Source of the DNA: Bradyrhizobium sp. ISRA464
Lineage (GTDB): Bacteria > Pseudomonadota > Alphaproteobacteria > Rhizobiales > Xanthobacteraceae
Length of the DNA: 64,000 nucleotides
Direction of reading: 5' to 3'
Assembly: GCF_029910095.1 (NCBI RefSeq)
Contig: NZ_CP094526.1
Span: forward strand, 8,074,501 to 8,138,500
Part shown: piece after piece, positions 54,385 to 62,812 of the stretch
Layout of the letters: the number at the start of each line of letters is the position of its first letter
Numbering within the stretch: the stretch's first letter is position 1
Made by a program: the position numbers and the translations under genes
The notes under the pieces: generated by a model
What the model was told of the DNA's origin: nothing
Databases searched by the model: none
The model's input: only the letters and a program-made list of their open reading frames with translations

Positions 54385-54403
54385 TGGTCTATGATAAGGA
54401 CCA
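54385..54403. promoter_or_regulatory. candidate operator between PaiB and MocR genes
   Basis: TGGTC and GACCA form a perfect inverted repeat spaced by nine bases, 27 bases before the MocR-type ATG and 43 bases from the PaiB ATG. Its place between divergent genes suggests binding by the MocR regulator. No experiment supports this. Confidence 0.4.
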
Positions 54404-54429
54404 TTCTCGATCATATTGACTGAACCACT

Positions 54430-55938
54430 ATGCCGCGCCCGCGCGCCACCATCAGCATTCCCTCGCTCGGCGCGGTCGACCGCGCCGCGGGGCAGGTCGG
54501 ACGCCAGATCGCCCAGGCGTTGCGCGCGGCCATCGCCAAGGGTGAACTGAAGGCGGGCGAGTTGCTGCCCTCGACGCGCGCGCTCGCAACTTCGCTTCGT
54601 GTCGCGCGCGGCACGGTCGTCGAGGCGTTCGAGCAGTTGCAGGCCGAAGGCTACCTGGAATCGCGCGTCGGCGCGGGCACCCGCGTCGCGGCGACGCTGG
54701 TCGACCCGCCTCGCCCGGTCCGCGCGCGAATCGAACGCGATCTGAAGGCACCGCCGATCCAGTTGCCGCCGCGCGCGCGGCGGCTTGCCGAGGTTGCCGC
54801 GGCCTTTACGCCGATGCCGGAGATGCCGTTTGCGATCGCCGTTCCCGGAGGCAGCGTGGCGCCCGATGCCAATTGGCGGCGGCTCGGCAATCGGGTGCGG
54901 GCATCGCGCGCGGCGGCACCGGCCAGCTATGGCGATCCGCGCGGCGTGATGGAGTTGCGGCACGCGATTGCCGATTATGTCCGGACATCGCGCGCCGTGC
55001 ATTGCGAAGCCGAGCAGGTCGTGATCACCGCCGGCACGCAGCAGGGCCTTTACCTCGCCGGCCGCGTGCTGCTGTCGCGCGGCGATCATGTCTGGGCCGA
55101 GGACCCCGCCTATCCCGGCATGACAGCCGTGCTCGACGATCTCGATCTCGTCACGACGCGCGTGCCGGTCGACGCGCAGGGCATCGATGTCGATGCCGGC
55201 CTCGCCGCGCGTCCCAAGGCGCGCGCCGCCTTCGTCACGCCGTCGCATCAATATCCGCTGGGCATGCCGATGAGCATGGCGCGCCGCAACGCGCTGCTGG
55301 CATGGGCGCAACGCCAGGATGCCTGGATCGTCGAGGACGACTATGACAGCGAGTTGCGCTATGCCGGCCATCCCTTCCCGTCGCTGCAAGGGCTGGACCC
55401 GTCGCGCGTGATCTATCTGGGCACGCTGAGCAAGGTGCTCTTCCCCTCGCTGCGGCTCGGCTACGTCGTCGCGCCCGCGCCGCTGGTCGATGCCTTCGCC
55501 GGCGCGCGGGCGCTGCTCGACCGGCATTCGCCGACCGGCGACCAGCACGTGCTGGCAGCCTATATGCGGGAGGGCCTGTTCGAAGCGCATATCAGGCGCA
55601 TCCGCGGTGTCTACGCCGCACGTCGCGCCACGCTGATCGCGGCGCTCGACCACCACATGCCGCGCAACGTCACGCTGCAGCCGAGCGATCAGGGCATGCA
55701 TCTGCTGTTGTGGCTGCCGCAGGGCGCTGACGACGTGCACCTGGCGAAGGCGGCACTCGCCGACGGCATCGTCGTGCGGCCGATTTCACCGATGTACCGG
55801 GTCGCGCCGCGACCCGGTCTCATGCTCGGCTTCGGCGGATTCGCGCCGGAGGAGTTGGAGGCAGCCGCGGTACGCTTGCGACGCGTGATGGATCGGGACG
55901 GATCGCAGCGGCGCACCCAACCGCGCCGCGCATCGTGA
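54430..55938 (+). CDS. MocR-type transcriptional regulator (GntR helix-turn-helix fused to aminotransferase domain)
   Basis: The 502-residue protein has a GntR-type winged helix at about 20-85 (LRAAIAKGELKAGELLPSTR ... VARGTVVEAFEQLQAEGYLE). A fold-type I aminotransferase domain follows at about 120-480, with GTLSKVLFPSLRLGYV containing the pyridoxal-phosphate lysine near residue 335. MocR regulators sense pyridoxal phosphate with an amino compound and control the divergent neighbours. Here those are the PaiB and LysE-type genes, so control of amino-acid export or pyridoxal metabolism is likely. Confidence 0.9.
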   Translation: MPRPRATISIPSLGAVDRAAGQVGRQIAQALRAAIAKGELKAGELLPSTRALATSLRVARGTVVEAFEQLQAEGYLESRVGAGTRVAATLVDPPRPVRARIERDLKAPPIQLPPRARRLAEVAAAFTPMPEMPFAIAVPGGSVAPDANWRRLGNRVRASRAAAPASYGDPRGVMELRHAIADYVRTSRAVHCEAEQVVITAGTQQGLYLAGRVLLSRGDHVWAEDPAYPGMTAVLDDLDLVTTRVPVDAQGIDVDAGLAARPKARAAFVTPSHQYPLGMPMSMARRNALLAWAQRQDAWIVEDDYDSELRYAGHPFPSLQGLDPSRVIYLGTLSKVLFPSLRLGYVVAPAPLVDAFAGARALLDRHSPTGDQHVLAAYMREGLFEAHIRRIRGVYAARRATLIAALDHHMPRNVTLQPSDQGMHLLLWLPQGADDVHLAKAALADGIVVRPISPMYRVAPRPGLMLGFGGFAPEELEAAAVRLRRVMDRDGSQRRTQPRRAS

Positions 55939-55956
55939 TGATGCTTCGCGCCGACC

Positions 55957-56472
55957 TTACTGCTCGAACGCGGCCTTGAGGCGGTTGAGCTGCGGCACCA
56001 GCGGGTTGCCGATCGCGGAACGATCGAAGGCCGCCGGCGCGTGGATCGTGGTGTCGAGCCGGCGGACGCGCGCCTGCAGGTCCATCGAGCGTGCGATCAG
56101 GTCCTGCAATTGCTGCGGCAGCTTCGCGATCATGTCGGCCGGGCCAGGATCGGCGGCCGAGAGCTTGACCTTGGTCTTCTCGCGATTCGCCTGGGTCAGC
56201 GTCATCTCGCCTTCCTTGACCGCGCGATGCAGCAACAGCCACGATGCGAGCTGCATCAGGCGGGTGGTGAGGCGCATGCTTTCGGTGGCATAGGTCAGGC
56301 TGACGGAACGCTCGAGCGCCTTGGCCTCGGCGCGGCCGTCGCCGTCGAGATAGGCGGCGGTCTGCTCGACCAGGTCCATGCCTTCCCGGAACAGCACGCC
56401 GAATGCTGCAGAATTGGTCAGCCGCTCACTGAACAGCACAAGCCCGGATTCGCCCTGCGAACGATCCGCCAT
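55957..56472 (-). CDS. rcdA: DUF1465 family protein, RcdA-like protease adaptor
   Basis: The 171-residue helical protein begins MADRSQGESGLVLFSERLTN and contains YLDGDGRAEAKALERSVSLT and MRLTTRLMQLASWLLLHRAV, which fit DUF1465. In Caulobacter the family member RcdA helps ClpXP degrade the cell-cycle regulator CtrA. Transfer of that role is inferred. The ATG at 56472 gives the usual N terminus. The C-terminal tail is short. It is convergent with the MocR-type gene. Confidence 0.8.
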   Translation of the reverse strand: MADRSQGESGLVLFSERLTNSAAFGVLFREGMDLVEQTAAYLDGDGRAEAKALERSVSLTYATESMRLTTRLMQLASWLLLHRAVKEGEMTLTQANREKTKVKLSAADPGPADMIAKLPQQLQDLIARSMDLQARVRRLDTTIHAPAAFDRSAIGNPLVPQLNRLKAAFEQ

Positions 56473-56606
56473 GGTTAACGCCCTCACACCACCGTAACGT
56501 CCGCCGGCGTCTGTCGCGCCGGCTTTATGATGAACAAATCATTGCGCGGGCGCGGCGAAGAGTCCAGCCGCAACCGGATTTATGGTTTCCGGCCGGTGGG
56601 AGGCAC

Positions 56607-56640
56607 AAAAAAGAGCCGCCGTTTCCGGCGGCTTTTGAAG
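56607..56640. terminator. bidirectional Rho-independent terminator
   Basis: An eight-base perfect stem AGCCGCCG/CGGCGGCT (56614-56621 and 56626-56633) has TTTT on the plus side and, on the minus strand, TTTTTT after one base. No plus-strand gene ends here. On the minus strand no gene lies between it and the DUF1192 gene about 250 bases upstream, so it may end a small RNA. Confidence 0.8.
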
Positions 56641-56765
56641 TTGATAACAGGGAGGCGTCAAACAGAGTGGACAGGAGCCACTCGGTGTCCAAACGAGGAC
56701 GATGCAGTCATAATCGAGAAAGCTTAATCGATCGTAAATGAACGATTTTCTTCAGGCTTTGTTTG
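56607..56765 (-). ncRNA. candidate small RNA or leader, unproven
   Basis: The minus strand of this stretch is AT-rich for the window, has a promoter-like region around 56720-56765 and ends in the strong terminator above. It holds only a 17-codon frame. It could be a small RNA, or an unlinked terminator in a gene-free region. The rest of the 421-base gap between rcdA and DUF1192 shows nothing. Confidence 0.25.
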
Positions 56766-56893
56766 CCATGTCGGCCAGTGACCTAGTTTGAGACAGGCGC
56801 GCAGCAGCGCGCTGTCCGCAGGGGCGACAGTGCTCTGGGTTCCCGGGTGCGCCCGGGACGATGGCGCAAGGCGCTACGGCTTGAAGCGACGTG

Positions 56894-57085
56894 CTACGAC
56901 TTGAAGAATGCGTTGGCGGCATCCTTCGATGCGCGCTTCTTCGTCATCGCCTCCTTCAGGCGTTCGACCTCGGCGTTGAGCAGCGCGATCCGCTCGGTCA
57001 ATTCCTCGACCGACAACAGTGAGAGATCCTGTCCGATCTCGTGTGTGATTTTCTTCCGCGGCCGGTCGTCGTCCTCAGTCGGCAT
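56894..57085 (-). CDS. DUF1192 family protein
   Basis: The 63-residue protein starts MPTEDDDRPRKKITHEIGQD and continues LSLLSVEELTERIALLNAEV, a short coiled coil typical of DUF1192 in alphaproteobacteria. The family has no assigned function. GGGAGGACAC-like sequence precedes the ATG. The gene is monocistronic; an intergenic palindromic repeat lies 40 bases upstream. Confidence 0.88.
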   Translation of the reverse strand: MPTEDDDRPRKKITHEIGQDLSLLSVEELTERIALLNAEVERLKEAMTKKRASKDAANAFFKS

Positions 57086-57124
57086 GTGTCCTCCCGGCAG
57101 TCATGATCTATTCTCGTTGTTTGA

Positions 57125-57172
57125 GCATGATCTCTTCGGAAAACCGGCTTCCACTTTTCCAGATCATGCTCT
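57125..57172. repeat. rhizobial intergenic palindromic repeat, second copy
   Basis: The reverse complement runs GAGCATGATCTGGAAAAGTG ... GATCATGCTC and matches the repeat at 24018-24066, in the opposite orientation. The outer arms are GAGCATGATC and GATCATGCTC. Confidence 0.8.
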
Positions 57173-57347
57173 GGATCCCACCAATCTGGCGTTCGGCACC
57201 CTGAAATGATACCCTCGCAGTGCGAAGGAGAATGTTGCAGTGACTTTCGCACGCGCGCAACAGCAGACGCGAATGCCCCGGCCCGACCGCAGGGAGTCTG
57301 ACCGGACAGGATAGCGCGCGTCCGCGCGCGAGGCATGAGCCGACCCC

Positions 57348-57378
57348 AAGCCCTTCCGATCATGCGGGAGGGCTTTTT
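57348..57378 (+). terminator. terminator-like hairpin before the methionyl-tRNA synthetase remnant
   Basis: AAGCCCTTCC and GGGAGGGCTT pair with one wobble and are followed by TTT. The 3' arm also contains GGAGGG, the only ribosome-site-like sequence for the following TTG start. It may end an unseen upstream RNA or act as an attenuator. The 170 bases before it hold no recognised gene. Confidence 0.65.
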
Positions 57379-57381
57379 GAT

Positions 57382-58209
57382 TTGCAGCAGGTCGGCATCG
57401 TCAAACGCGAAAGACTGCACCCCCTGAGCAAGATTCTCATCACCAGCGCGCTGCCCTATGTGAACGGCGTCAAGCATCTCGGCAATTTGATCGGCTCGCT
57501 GCTGCCCGCCGATCTCCACGCCCGTTTCAGACGGCAGACAGGCTGCGCCGTTCTCTTCATCTGCGCGACCGACGAGCACGGCACGCCCGCCGAACTCTGG
57601 CGCTGGTGCCTGATCGCAAACGCACCCGAAAGCGCCGACAGCGATTTCAGCGTCGCGAAGTTCGTGGTCGATGTGAACAAGGATCTCGCCGACATCTTCG
57701 GCAATCTCGTCAACCGCATCATCAGCTTCGCCCATCGTGCCTTCGACGGCCGCATTCCCGACGGCGGCGCGCCTGGTGACGCCGAGCGGCGGCTCGCCGA
57801 CGAGTTGGATCAGCGCATCGCAGCACTCGGTCGTCACCACACGGCGCTGGAATTTCGTGCCGCTGCCGCCGCGACCCGCGCGATCTGGGACAGAGCGAAT
57901 GCCTACGTGCAGCACGCAGCACCATGGGCCGCCATCAAGTCCGATTCCGTTCGCGCGGCCGTCGTGACGCGAACGGGCCTCAACCTGGTCGCCGTCTGCG
58001 CAATACTGGCGTGGAGCGTCGTGCCTCACCTCGCCGAACGCGTGCTGCACGCGTTCGGCCGCGACGATGCCGTTCCGCGCTGGCCCAATGGCCCACTCGC
58101 ATCGCTGCTCGACGGGGACGCGAGCACGCCGGTCGCCAGACTTGGCCCGCTGGTTGAAAAAATAACGCCCGAGAAGGCCAACCATCTTGTGACACGGTTC
58201 GGGGCTTGA
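57382..58209 (+). pseudogene. metG: methionyl-tRNA synthetase remnant with internal deletion
   Basis: The 275-codon frame starts with the Rossmann part of a methionyl-tRNA synthetase: [20 protein letters not shown], with HLGN at the HIGH position, and [14 protein letters not shown]. At about residue 72 it jumps to [16 protein letters not shown] and [19 protein letters not shown], which belong to the end of the catalytic core and the anticodon-binding domain. Roughly 250-300 residues are missing, including the KMSKS loop, so it cannot charge tRNA. The frame is otherwise intact with no stop. A TTG is the only start seen. It could be a decaying duplicate or a repurposed protein. Confidence 0.75.
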
Positions 58210-58278
58210 CGGCGTTCCACTCCGGCGGAAAAGGCGATATGCCATCCGCCGATCCCCTTCACTGACCAAGGACGAACC

Positions 58279-59280
58279 ATGCCCAAGCTGCCCGCGCAAA
58301 TGACCGTCGTCGCCATCAGCAAGCCGGGTGGCCCGGAGGTGCTGTTGCCGGAAACCCGCGCAGTACCGGTTCCGGGCCCGGGCGAAATCCTGGTCAAGGT
58401 CGAGGCGGCCGGCGTCAATCGTCCCGACGTCGCGCAGCGCTCCGGCTCCTATCCGCCGCCGCCCGGCGCGAGCGACCTGCCCGGTCTGGAGATCGCGGGC
58501 GAAGTGGTGGCGCTCGGCGAAGGCGCGACGCGGCACAAGATCGGCGACAAGGTGATGTCGCTCGTCGCCGGCGGTGGCTACGCGCAATATTGCATCGCGC
58601 AGGACGGACAGGCGATGACCGTGCCGCCCGCGCTGTCGATGCAGGAGGCCGGCGCGCTTCCGGAAACGCTGATGACGGTCTGGCACAATGTGTTCGAGCG
58701 CGGCGCGCTGCAGGCCGGCGAGACGCTTCTGATCCACGGCGGCTCGTCTGGTATCGGCACGATGGCGATCCAGCTTGCGAAAGCGTTCGGCGCCAAGGTG
58801 ATCGTCACCGTCGGCTCGGAGGACAAGGCGGATGCCTGCCGCAAGCTCGGCGCCAATCATGCCGTGAACTACAGGACAGAGGATTTCGTCGACGCAGTGA
58901 AGAAGATCACCGGCGGCACCGGCGCCAATGTCATCCTCGACATGGTGGGTGGCGATTACATCGATCGGAACTACGAGGCCGCCGCCGTCGAAGGCCGCAT
59001 CGTCCAGATCGCGTTCCTGTCGGGAACACCGAAGGCAACGGCCAATTTTGCCAAGCTGATGGTCAAGCGGCTGCATCACACCGGTTCGACCTTGCGTCCC
59101 CGTAGTAATGCGGACAAGGCGGCGATGGTCGCGGCGATCGAGGCGAAAGTGATGCCGTTGCTGCGCGAAGGCCGCATCAAGCCGCTGATGGACAGCAGCT
59201 TCCCGCTGGAAAAGGCCGCCGACGCACATCGGCGGATGGAGACCAGCCAACATATTGGCAAAATTGTGTTGGCCGTTTAA
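58279..59280 (+). CDS. NAD(P)H-quinone oxidoreductase, medium-chain dehydrogenase family (QOR/PIG3 type)
   Basis: The 333-residue protein lacks the zinc ligands of alcohol dehydrogenases and shows PDVAQRSGSYPPPPGASDLP, the family active-site region. The NADPH-binding Rossmann motif is in LIHGGSSGIGTMAIQLAKAF. It ends SQHIGKIVLAV, as expected. It probably reduces quinones or enones with NADPH in the cytoplasm. The ATG follows AAGGACGAACC. It is transcribed alone. Confidence 0.92.
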   Translation: MPKLPAQMTVVAISKPGGPEVLLPETRAVPVPGPGEILVKVEAAGVNRPDVAQRSGSYPPPPGASDLPGLEIAGEVVALGEGATRHKIGDKVMSLVAGGGYAQYCIAQDGQAMTVPPALSMQEAGALPETLMTVWHNVFERGALQAGETLLIHGGSSGIGTMAIQLAKAFGAKVIVTVGSEDKADACRKLGANHAVNYRTEDFVDAVKKITGGTGANVILDMVGGDYIDRNYEAAAVEGRIVQIAFLSGTPKATANFAKLMVKRLHHTGSTLRPRSNADKAAMVAAIEAKVMPLLREGRIKPLMDSSFPLEKAADAHRRMETSQHIGKIVLAV

Positions 59281-59400
59281 CGATCGCAACGGAAGCAGGG
59301 GTGGAAACCCTTTGATTCCCTTCGCTTTCATGGCATCTATCCCGCCACCCCCGGGCCGGTCGTCAGGCTCGGGCCGTTTGTCGATCGCGGAGTACTGACA

Positions 59401-62277
59401 TTGCGTCTGATCAGGTGCCTTGCGCTCTTGGCGCTGGGTCTCATGATGTTTGCCGCTGCGCCCGCCGCGTATGCGCTCGACGCCGTCAGCGTCCGCAGCG
59501 ACGCGCCAGCCATCGACCTCACCGGCGTGCTTGACCATCAGCGCAGCGAGACCGATCGCATTCAGGTCTCCACGGCGCCCGGAACCGACGGCATCGTGCG
59601 TCGCATCGAGGTCCGCGCCCGCGAAGGTGGGACGAACTGGGTGGTGTTCGCGCTCGCCAACAACACGGATGACCAGCTCGACCGCCTGATCGTCGCGCCG
59701 CATTATCGCATCGTATCGTCCGGCCTGTTGTGGCCCGATCTCGGCCTGTCCCGCATCGCCACGATCACGCCCTCGGTCGGTGATCGTCCCGAGCGGCAGG
59801 AGAGTCCCACCGCCGACGTGTTCCGCATCACGCTCGATCCCGGCGCGGTCGTCACCTATGTCGCGGAGCTGCGCACCGACAAGCTGCCGCAGCTCTACCT
59901 TTGGGAACCCGAAGCCTACAAGGACAAGGTCAACTCCTTCACGCTCTACCAGGGCATCGTGATCGGCATCTCCGGCCTCCTGGCCCTCGTGCTCACGATC
60001 TTGTTTGTGGTCAAGGGCAGCATCATGTTCCCGGCCGCCGCGGCGCTGGCCTGGGCGGTGCTGGTCTATATCGGCGTCGACTTCGGCTTCTGGGGCAAGG
60101 TGCTCGACATGTCGAACAACGCCGAGCGTGTCTGGCGCGCGGCGGGCGAGGCGATCCTCGCGGCGACGCTGCTCGTGTTCCTGTTCGCCTATCTGAATCT
60201 CAGTCGATGGCATGTGCGCTATTCGCACATCACGATCGGCTGGCTCGCCTTCCTCGGCTCGCTGGTGGCGCTGGCGCTGTTCGATCCGGCGGTCGCCTCC
60301 GGCATCGCGCGTATGTCGCTCGTGATGATCGCCTTCGCCGGCTTTGCCCTGATCGTCTATCTCTCGACCCACGGCTTCGACCGCGCAGTGCTGCTGATCC
60401 CGACCTGGTTCCTGCTGGTGGTCTGGGTGATCGCGGCCGGCATGACGGTGGCGGGCTCGGTGACCAACGACATCGTCGGCCCTGCTTTGCTCGGCGGCCT
60501 CGTGCTGATCGTGATGCTGATCGGATTCACGGTCATGCAGCACGCCTTCGCCGGCGGCGGCGCCACCACCGGCGTCGTCTCCGACGTCGAGCGCCGCGCG
60601 CTCGCGCTGACCGGCTCGGGCGATCTGATCTGGGACTGGGATGTGTCGGCCGACAAGGTGTTCACCAGCCCCGAGACCGAAGCCCTGCTCGGCCTGAAGC
60701 GCGGCACGCTCGAAGGCCCAGCGGCGAAATGGCTGGAAGTGCTGCATCCGCTCGACCAGGACCGCTTCCGTGCCGCGCTCGACAGCGTGCTCGACCAGCG
60801 CCGCGGCCGCCTGATGCAGGATTTCCGCCTTCGCACGCCCGACGGTCATTTCATGTGGTTCGCGCTGAAGGCGCGGCCCGTGGTTGGCTCCGACGGCGAG
60901 GTCTCGCGGGTGGTCGGCACGCTCACCGACGTCACCGAGTTCAAGAACTCGGAAGAGCGGATGCTGCATGACTCCGTGCACGACAATTTGACCGGCCTGC
61001 CGAACCGCAAGCTGTTCATGGACCGGCTCGGCGCGGTGGCGAACCTCGCCAAGACCATGCCGAACCTGCGGCCGACGCTGATGGTGATCGACCTCGACCG
61101 CTTCAAGCAGGTCAACGACTCCGTCGGCATCGCGGTCGGCGATTCCATCCTGCTCACGCTGGCGCGGCGTCTCACCCGCATCCTCAAGCCGCAGGACACG
61201 CTGGCGCGGCTCACCGGCGACCAGTTCGGCCTGATCCTGCTGTCCGAGCAGGACCCGGCGCGGATCACCAATTTCGCCGAGACCATCCGCAAGACCATCC
61301 GCGCGCCGATCGCGTTCAACGACCGCGAGATCTTCCTGACCGCCTCGATCGGCCTTGCACTGTCCGATCCGCAGGCGCCGCTCACCGACGAGATCATCAA
61401 GGACGCCGAGCTTGCGATGTATCACTCCAAGCGCATCGGCGGCGACCGCATCGACGTCTACAAGCCGGCGATGCGCGCGCGGAAGACCGACCGCCTGACG
61501 CTGGAGAGCGACCTGCGCCGCGCTATCGAGCGCCAAGAGATCACAATCCTGTACCAGCCGATCGTGCGGCTGGAGGATCGCTCGATCGCGGGCTTCGAGG
61601 CGCTGGCGCGCTGGGACCATCCCAAGCTCGGCCGGATGTCGCCGTCGGAATTCATCAGCGTCGCCGAGGAGATCGGCCTGATCGTCGATCTCGGCATGTT
61701 CGTGATGGATCAGACCGCCCGCCAGCTCACCGTGTGGCAGCGTGCGATGCGCGCCCGCGAGCCGATCTTCGCCTCCGTCAACGTCTCCTCGCGGCAGTTG
61801 CTGCGCCACGACCTGATCCACGACATCCGCACGGTGCTGTCGCGCTCCACCGTGGCGCGCGGCACGCTCAAGCTCGAATTGACGGAATCGCTGGTCATGG
61901 AGAACCCGGAGCACGCAGCCCAGATGCTGGCGCGGATCCGCGAGCTCGGCACCGGGCTGTCGCTGGACGATTTCGGCACCGGCCACTCCTCGCTGTCCTA
62001 TCTGCAACGCTTCCCGTTCGACACCATCAAGATCGACCAGTCCTTCGTCCGCACCACCAGCCGCGGCACCCGCCCGGTGATCCTGAAATCTATCATCGCA
62101 CTGGCGCACGATCTCGGCATGGAAGTGGTGGCCGAAGGCGCCGAGACGGATTCGGATGCGGTCGAGCTCTACCAGCTCGGCAGCGAATACGCGCAAGGCT
62201 TCGCCTTCGGCGAGCCGATGGATGCCGACGCGGCGACGCGGCTGCTGACCGAGGAGCGGCTTGAAGCCGCGAGCTAG
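59401..62277 (+). CDS. membrane c-di-GMP phosphodiesterase with 7TM, PAS, degenerate GGDEF and EAL domains
   Basis: The 958-residue protein has a signal peptide (about 1-26), a periplasmic domain, seven membrane segments at about 185-390 (7TMR-DISM-like), PAS (about 400-520), GGDEF (about 525-680) and EAL (about 690-940). The GGDEF motif reads TGDQF near residue 605, so cyclase activity is unlikely. EALAR at about 732, ELTES, DDFGTG at about 856 and the later EGAET are intact, so the EAL domain should hydrolyse c-di-GMP. A TTG start preceded by GGAG begins MRLIRCLALLALGLMMFAAA. A second c-di-GMP gene follows shortly. Confidence 0.9.
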   Translation: MRLIRCLALLALGLMMFAAAPAAYALDAVSVRSDAPAIDLTGVLDHQRSETDRIQVSTAPGTDGIVRRIEVRAREGGTNWVVFALANNTDDQLDRLIVAPHYRIVSSGLLWPDLGLSRIATITPSVGDRPERQESPTADVFRITLDPGAVVTYVAELRTDKLPQLYLWEPEAYKDKVNSFTLYQGIVIGISGLLALVLTILFVVKGSIMFPAAAALAWAVLVYIGVDFGFWGKVLDMSNNAERVWRAAGEAILAATLLVFLFAYLNLSRWHVRYSHITIGWLAFLGSLVALALFDPAVASGIARMSLVMIAFAGFALIVYLSTHGFDRAVLLIPTWFLLVVWVIAAGMTVAGSVTNDIVGPALLGGLVLIVMLIGFTVMQHAFAGGGATTGVVSDVERRALALTGSGDLIWDWDVSADKVFTSPETEALLGLKRGTLEGPAAKWLEVLHPLDQDRFRAALDSVLDQRRGRLMQDFRLRTPDGHFMWFALKARPVVGSDGEVSRVVGTLTDVTEFKNSEERMLHDSVHDNLTGLPNRKLFMDRLGAVANLAKTMPNLRPTLMVIDLDRFKQVNDSVGIAVGDSILLTLARRLTRILKPQDTLARLTGDQFGLILLSEQDPARITNFAETIRKTIRAPIAFNDREIFLTASIGLALSDPQAPLTDEIIKDAELAMYHSKRIGGDRIDVYKPAMRARKTDRLTLESDLRRAIERQEITILYQPIVRLEDRSIAGFEALARWDHPKLGRMSPSEFISVAEEIGLIVDLGMFVMDQTARQLTVWQRAMRAREPIFASVNVSSRQLLRHDLIHDIRTVLSRSTVARGTLKLELTESLVMENPEHAAQMLARIRELGTGLSLDDFGTGHSSLSYLQRFPFDTIKIDQSFVRTTSRGTRPVILKSIIALAHDLGMEVVAEGAETDSDAVELYQLGSEYAQGFAFGEPMDADAATRLLTEERLEAAS

Positions 62278-62310
62278 GCTCCCGCGAAGGCAGCCCGTCG
62301 CCTCAGCTCC

Positions 62311-62418
62311 GGACGTCATACTCCGCGAAAGCGGAGTATCCAGTACGCCGCGCGGTACCCGTATTGCTGTGACGGCTCTGGAATACTGGATCGCCCGCAC
62401 TCGCGGGCGATGACGACC
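62311..62418. repeat. rhizobial intergenic repeat with two hairpins
   Basis: It begins GGACGTCATACTCCGCGAAAG and, after a central stretch, ends TCGCGGGCGATGACGACC. Hairpins are ACTCCGC/GCGGAGT and TCGCCCGC/GCGGGCGA. The ends GACGTCAT and ATGACG are complementary. It looks like the common intergenic repeats of Bradyrhizobium. It touches the stop of the DUF7662 gene. Confidence 0.65.
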
Positions 62419-62690
62419 TAGGGTGTTGCCCCTCTCGCGCCTTTCGGCATTCGCTTGAACCTGACGCTCTTGCCGTCGGCCTGGCGCGTGGCGATGTAGC
62501 CGCCGTCGAGACAGGCCTCGCGCTGCGGCATCTTCTCCTGCGGACTGCGCAAGCTGTCCCACCACGACGCGCGCTGCGCGGCGCGCGGCAGCGACGCATC
62601 GATGATCGCCTCGATCTCGTCGAAGGTCAGCACGAACTCGGGGAGACGCTGCCTTTTCAGGTAATCCCGCAGCGCGTCGTAGTCGTTCAC
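62418..62690 (-). CDS. DUF7662-like hypothetical protein
   Basis: The 90-residue protein reads NDYDALRDYLKRQRLPEFVL, then FDEIEAIIDASLPRAAQRAS and WWDSLRSPQEKMPQREACLD. The pattern YDxLRDYL, LTFxEIExII and WW fits a small domain now listed as DUF7662, function unknown. A GTG at 62690 was chosen because GAGG lies five bases before it and the family starts there; a GTG 13 codons upstream has no ribosome site. It is divergent from the sensor cyclase gene. Confidence 0.7.
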   Translation of the reverse strand: MNDYDALRDYLKRQRLPEFVLTFDEIEAIIDASLPRAAQRASWWDSLRSPQEKMPQREACLDGGYIATRQADGKSVRFKRMPKGARGATP

Positions 62691-62812
62691 AGGGTCCTCG
62701 ATGACAAGATCTGAAGTTCCGGCAACCACCCGTTAACTCATTCGGCGGGCGTTGTCGCCATTTAAGGCGACAACAAGATTTCCGGAGGCATGACGGCGCT
62801 TTGGAGCGGAAC

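Noticed and set aside
54358..55740. A 460-codon minus-strand frame opposite the MocR regulator
   Set aside because: Arg/His/Ala-rich shadow of a clearly recognised gene.
56527..56727. A 66-codon plus-strand frame
   Set aside because: It contains the bidirectional terminator hairpin, so it is unlikely to be coding.
57180..57347. A riboswitch (SAM type) before the methionyl-tRNA synthetase remnant
   Set aside because: No conserved elements of SAM-II or SAH riboswitches could be found; only a terminator-like hairpin is supported.
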